In this document: one piece after another, positions 1-8,373 of the stretch
Numbering within the stretch: the stretch's first letter is position 1
Layout of the letters: every line of letters starts with the position of its first letter
Assembly (NCBI GenBank): GCA_963582065.1
Contig: CAUZRQ010000016.1
Span: forward strand, 1 to 64,000
Direction: 5' to 3'
Length of the DNA: 64,000 bases
Source: UBA8437 sp963582065
Lineage (GTDB): Bacteria; Planctomycetota; Planctomycetia; Planctomycetales; Planctomycetaceae
The notes under the pieces: generated by a model
What the model was told of the DNA's origin: nothing
The model's input: only the letters and a program-made list of their open reading frames with translations
Databases searched by the model: none
Translations under genes and position numbers: made by a program

Positions 1-955
1 GGTCGGCGGCAACCAGCCGTCCCGCGGCCTCGAGACGCGTGCCGAACTGTTCCAGCACTGCGGCGTCCGGATCGACCAGCACCACACGGCAATCGTCGTC
101 AACATAGGGAGACTCGAGAAACTTCAGGCCGACATCGGGCTTGCGTCCGACCAGCACCAGCAGGTCGGCCTCGACCAGAACCTCGGCGAATGCGCCCAGG
201 CCCGGATCGTTGATCCCCCGTGGACTCCCCATCGCCACGGCCGGTACGCCGGTGGCCTCTTCCAGTTGCCGCAGGGCCTCGGGACCGGAACCCCGGACCG
301 ACGCCGGACCGGCCAGGACCAGCGGTCGCGAGGCCTCAGCAAACAGCCGCAGGATCACGTCGGCGGTGTCTCGATCCAACAGGCTCACGATCGGATGAAA
401 GTCGTCCGACACGGGTGGCTCGGCCACCTGCTGCCGGCTCGTCGCCGACAGCACGTCACCGGGCAGCGTGACGTGCACCGGCCCGGGTCGACCACTGCGT
501 GCCAGGCGAAAGGCTCGAGAGAGATCGTGGCCCAGGGTCGCCGGATCGGTCGCCCTCCACGACGCCTTGGCGACCAGGCCGGCCATCTCGGCCTGGGGCA
601 TCTCCTGGAAAGCCCCCTGCCCGTCGCGGGCGACCGGCGAGCAGCCGCTGAGGACCACGACAGGTGATTCGGCCATCGCCGCCACGTAGGTCGGTGTCAG
701 CGTGTTGGTGAACCCCGGACCGGCAGTGACCAGCGCCACGCCCGGCTCGCCCGTCAGACGGCCCCAGGCATCAGCCATGTGGACCGCCGCCGCCTCGTGA
801 CGCACGTGGATCAACTCGATGTCGGTCCCAATCGTCGCGTCGAAGACCGACATCACCTGGTTGCCCGAGAGCGTGAACAACCGGCTGACGCCGGCTGTCG
901 CGAGCGACTGCACCAGGTGATCGGCCCCGCGTTGAGACGACGGCGAGCTGCTCAT
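1..955 (-). CDS. Thiamine-diphosphate-dependent enzyme, acetolactate synthase-like (partial, runs off left end)
   Basis: The reverse strand gives about 318 uninterrupted residues from an ATG at 955 to the window edge; an in-frame ATG at 970 would add five residues. The N-terminal ThDP-binding (PYR) domain is clear: HVRHEAAAVHMADAWGR around residues 50-65, with the conserved Glu (about residue 54) that activates the cofactor, followed by GVALVTAGPGFTN. The middle domain begins near residue 190. Family members are acetolactate synthases, oxalyl-CoA or benzoylformate decarboxylases and similar 2-keto acid enzymes. Without the C-terminal PP domain I cannot separate these, although acetolactate synthase-like is the best general call. 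No regulatory subunit gene lies beside it. It is transcribed divergently from the Tat-exported protein at 1059. Confidence 0.85.
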   Translation of the reverse strand, partial: MSSSPSSQRGADHLVQSLATAGVSRLFTLSGNQVMSVFDATIGTDIELIHVRHEAAAVHMADAWGRLTGEPGVALVTAGPGFTNTLTPTYVAAMAESPVVVLSGCSPVARDGQGAFQEMPQAEMAGLVAKASWRATDPATLGHDLSRAFRLARSGRPGPVHVTLPGDVLSATSRQQVAEPPVSDDFHPIVSLLDRDTADVILRLFAEASRPLVLAGPASVRGSGPEALRQLEEATGVPAVAMGSPRGINDPGLGAFAEVLVEADLLVLVGRKPDVGLKFLESPYVDDDCRVVLVDPDAAVLEQFGTRLEAAGRLVAAD

Positions 956-1058
956 GGTCCGGGCGATCATAGCGTGCAGCCGAATGGGGCAACACCTACA
1001 ATGAGCCTGCTCGCATCGGCCATCGGCCGCCCGGATCCGCCACCAGAGACATGTGCCC

Positions 1059-2408
1059 ATGACCACGCCCGGCCGCGAACTGTCACGCCGAGACCTGCTG
1101 ATCCGTTCGGCCGCCTGGACCCTGGCTCCCGGCCTGTTCGCCGGAGCCGCGGCTGCCGGAAGACGGCGACGGCGACCTCGCGTCGCGGCGATCTTCACCG
1201 AGTTCCGGTTCCGCTCGCACGCCTACAACATCCTCGAGAACTTCTTCCGCCCGTACCTCTTTTGTGGCCGCCTGGTCGATCCCGGCGTCGACATCGTTTC
1301 GTTCTACGCCGACCAGTTTCCCGACGCCGACATGGCACGTGATGTCGCCAGGAAATTCAACGTGCCGCTGTTCGATTCGATCGAAAAGGCGATGTGTGTC
1401 GGTGGAACGTCGCTGGCCGTCGATGCCGTCCTGTCGATCGGCGAACACGGCGACTATCCGGTCAACGACCTCGGCCAGAAGATGTACCCCAGGAAACGGT
1501 TCTTCGACGCGGCGGTGGCGGTGATGAAACGGGCCGGACGCTTCGTGCCCCTGTTCAACGACAAGCACTACTCGTACCGCTGGGACTGGGCCAAAGACAT
1601 GGTCGACGTGGCCCGGGCCAACCAGATGCCACTGCTGGGCGGCAGCTCGGTTCCGCTGGCCCAGCGGCGACCGTGCCTGGAACTGCCCCGCGGGACAAGG
1701 ATCACCGAGGCGATCTCGGTTCACGGCGGGCAGCTCGAGTCCTACGGCTTCCACGGACTCGAAGTGCTCCAGTCAATGGTGGAAACCCGGGGAGATGTCG
1801 GCGAGACGGGGATCGCCCGGATCCAGGTACTCGAAGGCGACGCGTTGTTCGAAGCGGCACGCCAGGGCCGCTGGTCGATGGACCTGGCCGAGGCGGCGAT
1901 GCTGGCCGAACTGGACCGACGGCCGCGGTCGATGAAAAGATTGCTGGCCGGCCACGAAAACGCCAAGCCGCACGCGATCCTGGTCGAGTACCGCGACGGA
2001 TTGAAGGCGGCGGTGCTGAAAGTCGGCAACGATTCCAACCGCTGGAATTTTGCCTGTCGCGTGGCCGGAGAATCCCGGCCGCGGGCCACGGCGCTGTTCA
2101 ACGGCCCGTGGGGCAACCGCTGCCTGTTCAAGGGACTTTCGCACGCCATCCAGGCCATGTTCATCCACGGCCACGAACCGTACCCGGCCGAGCGGACCCT
2201 GCTGGTCACCGGGGCCCTGGAAACAGCCGTCCGCAGCTACCACTCGGGCGGGAAAGCCCTGGACACGCCCCACCTGGACGTCGCCTACACGCCCACCGAT
2301 GTCACCGACTTCCGGGAAAACGGCGGCAGTTGGCAGATCATCACCAAGCAGACACCGCAACCGCGTGGCTTCGAACCCGGAGACCACAAGTTCCTGGGCC
2401 AGGACTGA
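1059..2408 (+). CDS. Tat-exported conserved protein of unknown function (planctomycete-type)
   Basis: This 449-residue protein begins with a twin-arginine signal, SRRDLLIRSAAWTLAPG, near residues 9-25, so it is predicted to be exported folded. An in-frame GTG at 1053 would add two residues; the ATG at 1059 is preferred. After the signal, RPRVAAIFTEFRFRSHA resembles the start of a nucleotide-binding Rossmann-like or Gfo/Idh-like fold, but I see no unequivocal catalytic motif. Similar Tat proteins are common in planctomycetes and related bacteria and their role is unknown. The gene leads a closely spaced plus-strand run (gap of 30 bases) with a secreted esterase and an SMP-30-like lactonase, which suggests periplasmic breakdown of a carbohydrate or ester. 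The function is not assigned. Confidence 0.8.
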   Translation: MTTPGRELSRRDLLIRSAAWTLAPGLFAGAAAAGRRRRRPRVAAIFTEFRFRSHAYNILENFFRPYLFCGRLVDPGVDIVSFYADQFPDADMARDVARKFNVPLFDSIEKAMCVGGTSLAVDAVLSIGEHGDYPVNDLGQKMYPRKRFFDAAVAVMKRAGRFVPLFNDKHYSYRWDWAKDMVDVARANQMPLLGGSSVPLAQRRPCLELPRGTRITEAISVHGGQLESYGFHGLEVLQSMVETRGDVGETGIARIQVLEGDALFEAARQGRWSMDLAEAAMLAELDRRPRSMKRLLAGHENAKPHAILVEYRDGLKAAVLKVGNDSNRWNFACRVAGESRPRATALFNGPWGNRCLFKGLSHAIQAMFIHGHEPYPAERTLLVTGALETAVRSYHSGGKALDTPHLDVAYTPTDVTDFRENGGSWQIITKQTPQPRGFEPGDHKFLGQD

Positions 2409-2438
2409 ATCACCGCTACCCTCACCGGACAACACGCC

Positions 2439-3335
2439 ATGACCGCCCGCCTGACGCTGCTCGCCCTGGTCCTCGCCTCGGCCACGCCGACCCTCGCCCA
2501 GGACAACTACAAGCTCGGACCCGACTCGATGGTGCACGAGGGCGTCCCCCAGGGCACCGTCACCCAGCACAAGTGGACCAGCCGGAAGGTTTTCCCCGGC
2601 ACCGTCCGCGACTACTGGATCTACGTTCCCAGGCAGTACGACGGCAAGATCCCCGCAGCGGTGATGGTCTTCCAGGACGGTGGCAGTTACGTGAACACCA
2701 AGCGGTCGTTCCGCGTGCCGACTGTCTTCGACAACCTGATCCACAAGGGACAGATGCCGGTGACGATCGGCATCTTTCTCAACCCCGGTGTCATCCCTCC
2801 GACCAAGGCCGGCGGCAGGCCGCGGCGGAACCGCAGCTTCGAATACGACACGCTCAGCGGCCAATACGCCCGGTTCCTGCTCGAGGAGATCCTGCCTTCG
2901 GTGGGCAAGCAGCACAAGTTGACCGATGACCCCGCCATGCGGGCCATCGGTGGGATCAGCTCCGGGGGCATCTGTGCCTGGACGGTGGCCTGGGAACGTC
3001 CCGACCGGTTCCGGAAGGTGCTCAGCCACGTCGGTAGCTTCACCAACATCCGTGGCGGCCACGTCTACCCGGCATTGATCCGCAAGACCGAACCGAAGCC
3101 GATCCGCGCCTTTCTCCAGGACGGCACCAACGACCTCGACAACCTCCACGGCAGTTGGCCCCTCTCGAACCGCCAGATGGCCGCAGCCCTGAAGTTCTCC
3201 AAGTACGACCACAGGTTCGTGATGGGCACCGGGGGTCACAACGGTCGGCACGGAGGAGCGATCCTGCCCGAATCGCTGAAGTGGCTGTGGCGTGGCTGGA
3301 ACACAAAGACGACCTCCACCCCGAAGGCAAAATGA
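2439..3335 (+). CDS. Secreted esterase of the enterochelin esterase-like (esterase D) family
   Basis: The product has 298 residues with a Sec signal peptide (MTARLTLLALVLASATPTLA, cleavage near residue 20). The alpha/beta-hydrolase core matches the putative-esterase family: RDYWIYVPRQYDG, the oxyanion region VMVFQDGGSY (about residues 75-84), and a nucleophile elbow GGISSGGICAW in which Ser174 fits GxSxG. A plausible acid lies in FLQDGTNDLDN and the His in GTGGHNGRHGG. Relatives hydrolyse ester bonds in siderophores, feruloyl-polysaccharides or acylated sugars; the substrate here is not evident. The gene sits between the Tat-exported unknown and the lactonase and probably shares their transcript. 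Confidence 0.88.
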   Translation: MTARLTLLALVLASATPTLAQDNYKLGPDSMVHEGVPQGTVTQHKWTSRKVFPGTVRDYWIYVPRQYDGKIPAAVMVFQDGGSYVNTKRSFRVPTVFDNLIHKGQMPVTIGIFLNPGVIPPTKAGGRPRRNRSFEYDTLSGQYARFLLEEILPSVGKQHKLTDDPAMRAIGGISSGGICAWTVAWERPDRFRKVLSHVGSFTNIRGGHVYPALIRKTEPKPIRAFLQDGTNDLDNLHGSWPLSNRQMAAALKFSKYDHRFVMGTGGHNGRHGGAILPESLKWLWRGWNTKTTSTPKAK

Positions 3336-3390
3336 CCCGCTGCCGATCTCCACTCCGCATTCAACCGAGACGTCTCCGCAGGACACCTCC

Positions 3391-4302
3391 ATGCCCCGCC
3401 CCGACCCGATCGTCCGTTTCCTGGCCGCCTGCGTGCTGGTGCTGTCCGGCTCGACCGCCTTCGCCCAGGATATGCCTTTGACGCAGGTCCTGTTGCCCGG
3501 TGAGGGCTGGCAACTGGTCGGCAGCGGTTACCGTTTCACCGAGGGCCCGGCGGTCGACGCCAAGGGCAACGTCTTCTTCACCGACATCCCCAACGACCGG
3601 ATCCACCGCATCGACGCGGCGACCGGCAAGGTGACGGTCTTTGCCGAGAAGACCGCTCGGACCAACGGCCTGATGTTCGGCAACGACGGCCTGCTGTACG
3701 GCTGCCGCAACGGCGACAGGCAGGTGGTGGCCTACGCCGCCGACGGCAGCCACACCGTGATCGCCGGCGACATCCCCTGCAACGACCTGGTCGTCGGCAG
3801 CGACATGCGGCTGTTCGTCACCGACCCGGGAAACAAGCGGGTCTGGACAATCGACGCGAAACGGCACAAGAGAGTGGTGGCCGAGGGGATCAGCCCCAAC
3901 GGAGTGATCCTGTGGCCCGGAGAGGGCACGCTGGTGGTGACCGAACGAAACAAGCCGCACCTGTGGACCTACCGCGTCGAACCCGACGGCAGCCTGTCTC
4001 ATCGCGAACGGTACTACCTGCCGCTGCGACTGCTGCCGGGTCGCGACCGGCCCGGTTCGGACGGGATGACGGTCGACACCAACGGCCGACTGTACGTGAC
4101 CACCTCCGCCGGAGTGCAGATGTTCGATCCGACCGGGCGGATGGGCGGAGTGATCGGCAAACCACATCGCGGGTCACTGGCCAACGTGGTCTTCGGCGGC
4201 TCGAAACGAAACGTGATGTACGTCACGGCCGGCGACCGGGTGTACCGGCGAAAGACCAAGGTCCAAGGCGTGGCGTATTTCCTGAAGCCCCCCTCACCGT
4301 GA
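3391..4302 (+). CDS. Secreted SMP-30/gluconolactonase-like beta-propeller protein
   Basis: The product has 303 residues counted from the ATG at 3391; the open frame extends upstream, but only this start gives a proper Sec signal (VRFLAACVLVLSGSTAFAQ). The body is a six-bladed SMP-30/LRE propeller with the usual divalent-metal ligands in their expected contexts: RFTEGPAVDAKGNVFFTD (Glu), ARTNGLMF (Asn), IPCNDLVVGSD (Asn) and GSDGMTVDTNGRLYVT (Asp). Family members are Ca2+- or Zn2+-dependent lactonases acting on gluconolactone and similar sugar lactones. With a signal peptide it would act outside the cytoplasm. It is likely co-transcribed with the esterase upstream, and the FAD enzyme follows after 22 bases. 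Confidence 0.88.
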   Translation: MPRPDPIVRFLAACVLVLSGSTAFAQDMPLTQVLLPGEGWQLVGSGYRFTEGPAVDAKGNVFFTDIPNDRIHRIDAATGKVTVFAEKTARTNGLMFGNDGLLYGCRNGDRQVVAYAADGSHTVIAGDIPCNDLVVGSDMRLFVTDPGNKRVWTIDAKRHKRVVAEGISPNGVILWPGEGTLVVTERNKPHLWTYRVEPDGSLSHRERYYLPLRLLPGRDRPGSDGMTVDTNGRLYVTTSAGVQMFDPTGRMGGVIGKPHRGSLANVVFGGSKRNVMYVTAGDRVYRRKTKVQGVAYFLKPPSP

Positions 4303-4324
4303 CGCGGATCGGACAGGCCTCCTC

Positions 4325-5923
4325 ATGCCGTTGCGGGTGACCAACGTCCGGCTCCCGGTGACGCTCGACGAACAGCACATCGGTCCCGAGCTGGCCCGCC
4401 GGCTGGGGGTCGACCTGCCCGAGGTGACCGGCTGGAGATTGCTCAAGAAGAGTCTCGACGGGCGATCTCGTACCAACCTCAAGTTCGTCTACTCGGTCGC
4501 CGTCGAGATTGCCGACGAGGAGGAACGGCTCGAAGCACTCGTTCACCGCGAAGGAGTCGACCGGTACCTGCCCAAGACGTTCGATGATCCGCCGCCGGGC
4601 AGCAGCCCACTGGAGGAACGCCCGGTGGTGATCGGTTCGGGGCCGGCCGGGTTGCTGGCGGCCCACTTCCTGGCAACCCGCGGCTACCGGCCGCTGATCC
4701 TGGAACGCGGTCCGGACCTCAAGGGCCGGGTCGGCAGCATCCGCGCGTTTGATTCCGGCGGAGAACACGACCCCGACGACAACTACCTGTTCGGCGAGGG
4801 CGGAGCCGGGACATTCAGCGACGGCAAGCTGACCTGCCGGTTGTCGGGTCCCGATGTCGACTGGGTACTCGAGCTGTTCGCCGAGTTGAGCCGACAGCCA
4901 TCGGTGGCCTGGGAACAACGGCCCCACCTGGGCAGCAACCGACTGCCGTTCGTGGTGCGGAACTTCCGCCGCGAGATCGAAGCCGCCGGGGGCGAGTACC
5001 GGTTTGGGTGCCGGTTCGAGGGACTCGAGATCGAGGACGGACGGCTGGTCGCCCTGGCGACCAGCCAGGGACGCATCTCCACCTCGCTGGCCATCCTGGC
5101 CATCGGGCACAGTGCCCGCGACACCTACCAGATGCTGGTCGAGACGGGGATCCCGATGGAACCACGGGCGTTCCAGGTGGGTTTGAGAATCGAACAGCCC
5201 CAGGATCAGATCGACGCCGAGGCCTATGGTCGACCCGAGTACCGGGACCTGCTCGGAGCCGCCAACTACAACCTCGTCGCCAAGGGTGACCGCAACGTCT
5301 ACACCTTCTGCATGTGTGCCGGTGGGCACATCATCCCCAGCATCTCCGAACCCGAGATGTTCTGCACCAACGGCATGAGCAACTCGCGGCGCGACACGCC
5401 GTTCGCCAACAGTGGACTGATGGTGACGATCGAGCCGGGGGAATTCGGATCGGACGATCCGCTGGCCGGAGTCCGATTGCAGCAGCAGTTCGAGTCGATC
5501 GGATACCGGTTGGGCCGCAGCGAGTACCTGGCACCGGCGCAGAGGGCCGCGGATTTCCTGGCCGGACGCTCACCCGATCCGGCCAGCCGGATCGAGACGT
5601 CCTACGAACGGGGCAGCGTGCCGGCATCGCTGGAGATGGTCCTGCCGGCAACGGTGATCGCGACCATCAGGTGGGCCCTGCCGTTGATCAACCGCAAGTA
5701 CCACAAGGCGTTCCTGCCCGAAGCGGTGCTGGTGGGTCCGGAGATGCGAGGCAGTTCGCCGGTGCGGATTGTCCGCGATCGCGACACGTTCCAGTCGCCG
5801 GGTTGCAGTGGTCTGTTTCCGGTGGGTGAGGGCGCCGGATTTGCCGGGGGAATCATCAGCGCCGGGGTCGACGGCATGCGGGCGGCGCGGGCGATTGTCC
5901 GCGAGTTTGCGGCCGTGGAGTGA
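4325..5923 (+). CDS. FAD-dependent dehydrogenase of the COG2509 family
   Basis: The product has 532 residues. It starts with an N-terminal region of about 95 residues typical of this family (DLPEVTGWRLLKKSLDGR), then the FAD-binding dinucleotide motif VVIGSGPAGLLAAHFLA (residues 102-118), ILERGPDLKGRVG, and the glycine-rich signature FGEGGAGTFSDGKLTCR. The C-terminus carries the second FAD signature, GLFPVGEGAGFAGGI followed by SAGVDGMRAA. COG2509 proteins are widespread cytoplasmic flavoproteins whose substrate is unknown. There is no signal peptide, so it acts in the cytosol, unlike the three upstream exported products. Its stop lies only 10 bases from the convergent stop of uvrC. Confidence 0.9.
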   Translation: MPLRVTNVRLPVTLDEQHIGPELARRLGVDLPEVTGWRLLKKSLDGRSRTNLKFVYSVAVEIADEEERLEALVHREGVDRYLPKTFDDPPPGSSPLEERPVVIGSGPAGLLAAHFLATRGYRPLILERGPDLKGRVGSIRAFDSGGEHDPDDNYLFGEGGAGTFSDGKLTCRLSGPDVDWVLELFAELSRQPSVAWEQRPHLGSNRLPFVVRNFRREIEAAGGEYRFGCRFEGLEIEDGRLVALATSQGRISTSLAILAIGHSARDTYQMLVETGIPMEPRAFQVGLRIEQPQDQIDAEAYGRPEYRDLLGAANYNLVAKGDRNVYTFCMCAGGHIIPSISEPEMFCTNGMSNSRRDTPFANSGLMVTIEPGEFGSDDPLAGVRLQQQFESIGYRLGRSEYLAPAQRAADFLAGRSPDPASRIETSYERGSVPASLEMVLPATVIATIRWALPLINRKYHKAFLPEAVLVGPEMRGSSPVRIVRDRDTFQSPGCSGLFPVGEGAGFAGGIISAGVDGMRAARAIVREFAAVE

Positions 5924-5933
5924 ACTCGCCCCG

Positions 5934-7256
5934 CTACTCGCCCAGCGTGCTCTTCCGGCGGAGAATGTGATGGTAGTGCTGGGCGAACCGGTGCGCCTCG
6001 TCTCGGACATACTGCAGCAACCTGAGTCCGAATCCGTGACGTGAAAGCCGTCGGGGCTCGGCCTCGCCCGGCACGTAGACCTCCTCCTCCCGCTTCGCCA
6101 GCGAAATCGTGAACGGCGGATCGACCCCGATCACCTCCATCGCCTCCAGTGCCGCGTTCAGTTGTCCCTTGCCGCCGTCGATCAACAGGATGTCCGGAAA
6201 CGGTTCGCCCTCCTGGTCCAACCGTCCCAGCCGCCGCGAAACGACCTCGCGGATCGAACCGTAGTCGTCGACACCGTCGACCGAACGGATGCGATATCGC
6301 TTGTATTCGTGCTTGAAGGGCAGCCCGTCGATGAACTGCACCAGGCTGGCGACCGTCTGCCCCCCCTGCAGATGTGCGATGTCGACACCCTCGATCCGTC
6401 GTGGAATCTGATCGAGACCGAAGACCTGTTTCAGGCCCGAGAGCCCCTTCTTCGGATCGACGTAGAAGACTTCCGGCTGAGCGTGCTCCTCGAGATCCCC
6501 CCGCAGGTCCAGGTCCTCCAATGCCTGAATCTCATCACGGATTCGTGCCGCCTTCTCGTAGAGCTTCTCGACCGATGCCTGCTGCATCTCCCGGTCCAAC
6601 TCCCGCATCAGTTTCACACGTCCCCCGTCGAGAAACGTCTGCAACCGGCGAATGTCCCTGCGGTAATCTTCCTTGCTGATCCGCAGGTTGCACGGTGCCG
6701 TGCACTGGTCGATGCTCGCCAGCAGGCACGGTCGAAACCACTGCCAGCGTTCATCACCGTCGTCGATGTCCAACGAACAGGTGCGGAACCGAAAGATCCG
6801 CTGCAGGACAGCGATCGCACCCCTGAGCTGCTTGGCATTGGTGAACGGGCCGTACAGCCGGGTGCCGCGGTCCTGCGGTGTGCGGGTGAACTCGACCCGC
6901 GGAAAGTCTTCACGAACAAACACTTCGAGGTAGGGGAACGTCTTGTCGTCCTTGAGCTCCTGGTTGAACTTCGGCTGAACATCCTTGATCAGCCTCGCCT
7001 CCAACAGCAACGCGTCGACCTCGCTCTCGGTCTCGATCACCTCCACGTCGCGGATCTCCGGGACCAGTCCCGCGGTCCGCATCTCCTGGGCGGCCGCGGT
7101 GGTGAAGTAGCTGCCGACGCGGCTCCGCAGGTTCACCGCCTTGCCGATGTAGATCACCCGGGCGTGGTCGTCCTTCATCAGGTAGACGCCCGGCCCGGTC
7201 GGCAACTGCCGAACCGTCTCGCGCAACGTCTCGGAGGTTGCGGGATCGGCGGTCAT
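5934..7256 (-). CDS. uvrC: UvrABC excinuclease subunit C, short form without the C-terminal HhH domain
   Basis: The product has 440 residues, against roughly 600 for typical UvrC. The GIY-YIG nuclease domain is intact (GPGVYLMKDDHA, then VIYIGKAVNLRSRVGSYF; residues 20-50), followed by a Cys-rich segment (CLLASIDQCTAPC) and the UVR/UvrB-binding helix pair (EKLYEKAARIRDEIQAL). The RNase H-like nuclease domain keeps its catalytic residues in context: EGVDIAHLQGG (Asp), DDYGSIREVVSRRL (Asp) and VRDEAHRFAQHYH (His). The protein then stops after RRKSTLGE, so the tandem helix-hairpin-helix DNA-binding domain is absent. The ATG at 7256 forms an ATGA overlap with the stop of the upstream ligase gene, indicating translational coupling. 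The longer upstream frame is not used. Confidence 0.93.
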   Translation of the reverse strand: MTADPATSETLRETVRQLPTGPGVYLMKDDHARVIYIGKAVNLRSRVGSYFTTAAAQEMRTAGLVPEIRDVEVIETESEVDALLLEARLIKDVQPKFNQELKDDKTFPYLEVFVREDFPRVEFTRTPQDRGTRLYGPFTNAKQLRGAIAVLQRIFRFRTCSLDIDDGDERWQWFRPCLLASIDQCTAPCNLRISKEDYRRDIRRLQTFLDGGRVKLMRELDREMQQASVEKLYEKAARIRDEIQALEDLDLRGDLEEHAQPEVFYVDPKKGLSGLKQVFGLDQIPRRIEGVDIAHLQGGQTVASLVQFIDGLPFKHEYKRYRIRSVDGVDDYGSIREVVSRRLGRLDQEGEPFPDILLIDGGKGQLNAALEAMEVIGVDPPFTISLAKREEEVYVPGEAEPRRLSRHGFGLRLLQYVRDEAHRFAQHYHHILRRKSTLGE

Positions 7257-8368
7257 TGCGGCTTGTTCACCTCGAGCATCCGTCGGACCACCTCGCGACG
7301 ACTGTCGGTCTCTTCGAAGATCGCCAGCTGCTGCCGGCTGCCGGTGGCCGGCGGCAACGACGACGCGGTTTCGAGCTCCGACACGCAACCCAGGCTCTCG
7401 GCCGTCGGCCGCAACACATCGATCAACCGGTCGATCGACTGCTGCACCGAGTACTGCTGGTAATCATCGCTGTTGACCAGTTCGGCGTCCGGCCCGAACC
7501 GCGTGGCCCGCCACTTGTTCTGCTGCACCATCATCGGGTGATACTCCGACTGGTACGTCCCCAGGTCAATCTCCTCGGACATCGCCTGCACCATGCACTG
7601 CATCACCGCGGTCAGAGCCAGCACCTGCCCGAGATTGGCCGGCATGTCGCAGACACGGATTTCGACCGTGCCGAAGAGATGGTGCGGCCTGATGTCCCAC
7701 CAGATCTCGCGGATCGTGTTGATGAACCCGGTGTCGACCAGGTGAGAGACCAGCCAGATGTACTCGCTCCAGTTCCTCATCCGGTGAGGCAACCCGGCCG
7801 TCGGCAGGCCCTCCATGATCTTCGATCGGTTCGAGTGCAGGCCGGTGGCGCGGCCTTCCCAGAACGGCGAGTTGCTCGAGAGGGCCAACAGTAGCGGCAG
7901 GTGCCGGAGCATCCGGTCACAGATCATCACCGCCTTGTCACCGCTGTCGACCCCCACGTGCACGTGCAGGCCGAAGGTGACCAGCCGGCGGGCGACATCC
8001 TGCATCAACTCGACCAGCTCGAAGTACCGGTCGTTGACGGTGATTTCCTGGGACCGCCAGCTCGAGAACGGATGCGTCGCCGCCCAGAACAACCTGAGGC
8101 CCAGGTCATCGGTCACCCGCTCGACCGCCTCGATCGTCGAGTTCAGGTCCTCGCCCGCTTCGGCCACGGTCCGGCAGATTCCCGTGTTGATCTCCATGTA
8201 ACACTGCATCAGTTCGGGCTTGACCCGTTCGGCCAGTCCAGCCGGCAACCCGGCAATCACCTTCTCGATCGAACTCGAAAGAGACAACGTCTCGGCATCG
8301 ACCAGCTGCAGTTCAATCTCGACCCCGATCGTCGGAGATTCGTTGCGGGCGAATTTCAGCGTCGACAT
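7253..8368 (-). CDS. Carboxylate-amine ligase, GCS2 (YbdK-type glutamate-cysteine ligase-like) family
   Basis: The product has 371 residues from the ATG at 8368; an in-frame GTG at 8374 overlapping the previous stop is an alternative. The family start is clear (SPTIGVEIELQLVDAETLSL), with the conserved MQCYMEINTGIC, HVHVGVDSGDKAV and VEIRVCDMPANLGQ signatures of the GCS2 fold. YbdK-type enzymes have weak glutamate-cysteine ligase activity, and many relatives have unknown carboxylate and amine substrates. It overlaps uvrC by four bases and follows the M20 amidohydrolase directly, so a ligase and an amide hydrolase are co-transcribed. No glutathione synthetase gene is present in the window. Confidence 0.88.
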   Translation of the reverse strand: MSTLKFARNESPTIGVEIELQLVDAETLSLSSSIEKVIAGLPAGLAERVKPELMQCYMEINTGICRTVAEAGEDLNSTIEAVERVTDDLGLRLFWAATHPFSSWRSQEITVNDRYFELVELMQDVARRLVTFGLHVHVGVDSGDKAVMICDRMLRHLPLLLALSSNSPFWEGRATGLHSNRSKIMEGLPTAGLPHRMRNWSEYIWLVSHLVDTGFINTIREIWWDIRPHHLFGTVEIRVCDMPANLGQVLALTAVMQCMVQAMSEEIDLGTYQSEYHPMMVQQNKWRATRFGPDAELVNSDDYQQYSVQQSIDRLIDVLRPTAESLGCVSELETASSLPPATGSRQQLAIFEETDSRREVVRRMLEVNKPQ

Positions 8369-8373
8369 GATCA

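Noticed and set aside
1773..3392. Long antisense frame of over 500 codons opposite the unknown and esterase genes
   Set aside because: It is low-complexity in composition (Val, Gly, Asp, Arg), has no family similarity, and lies opposite well-supported genes. It is a GC-driven shadow.
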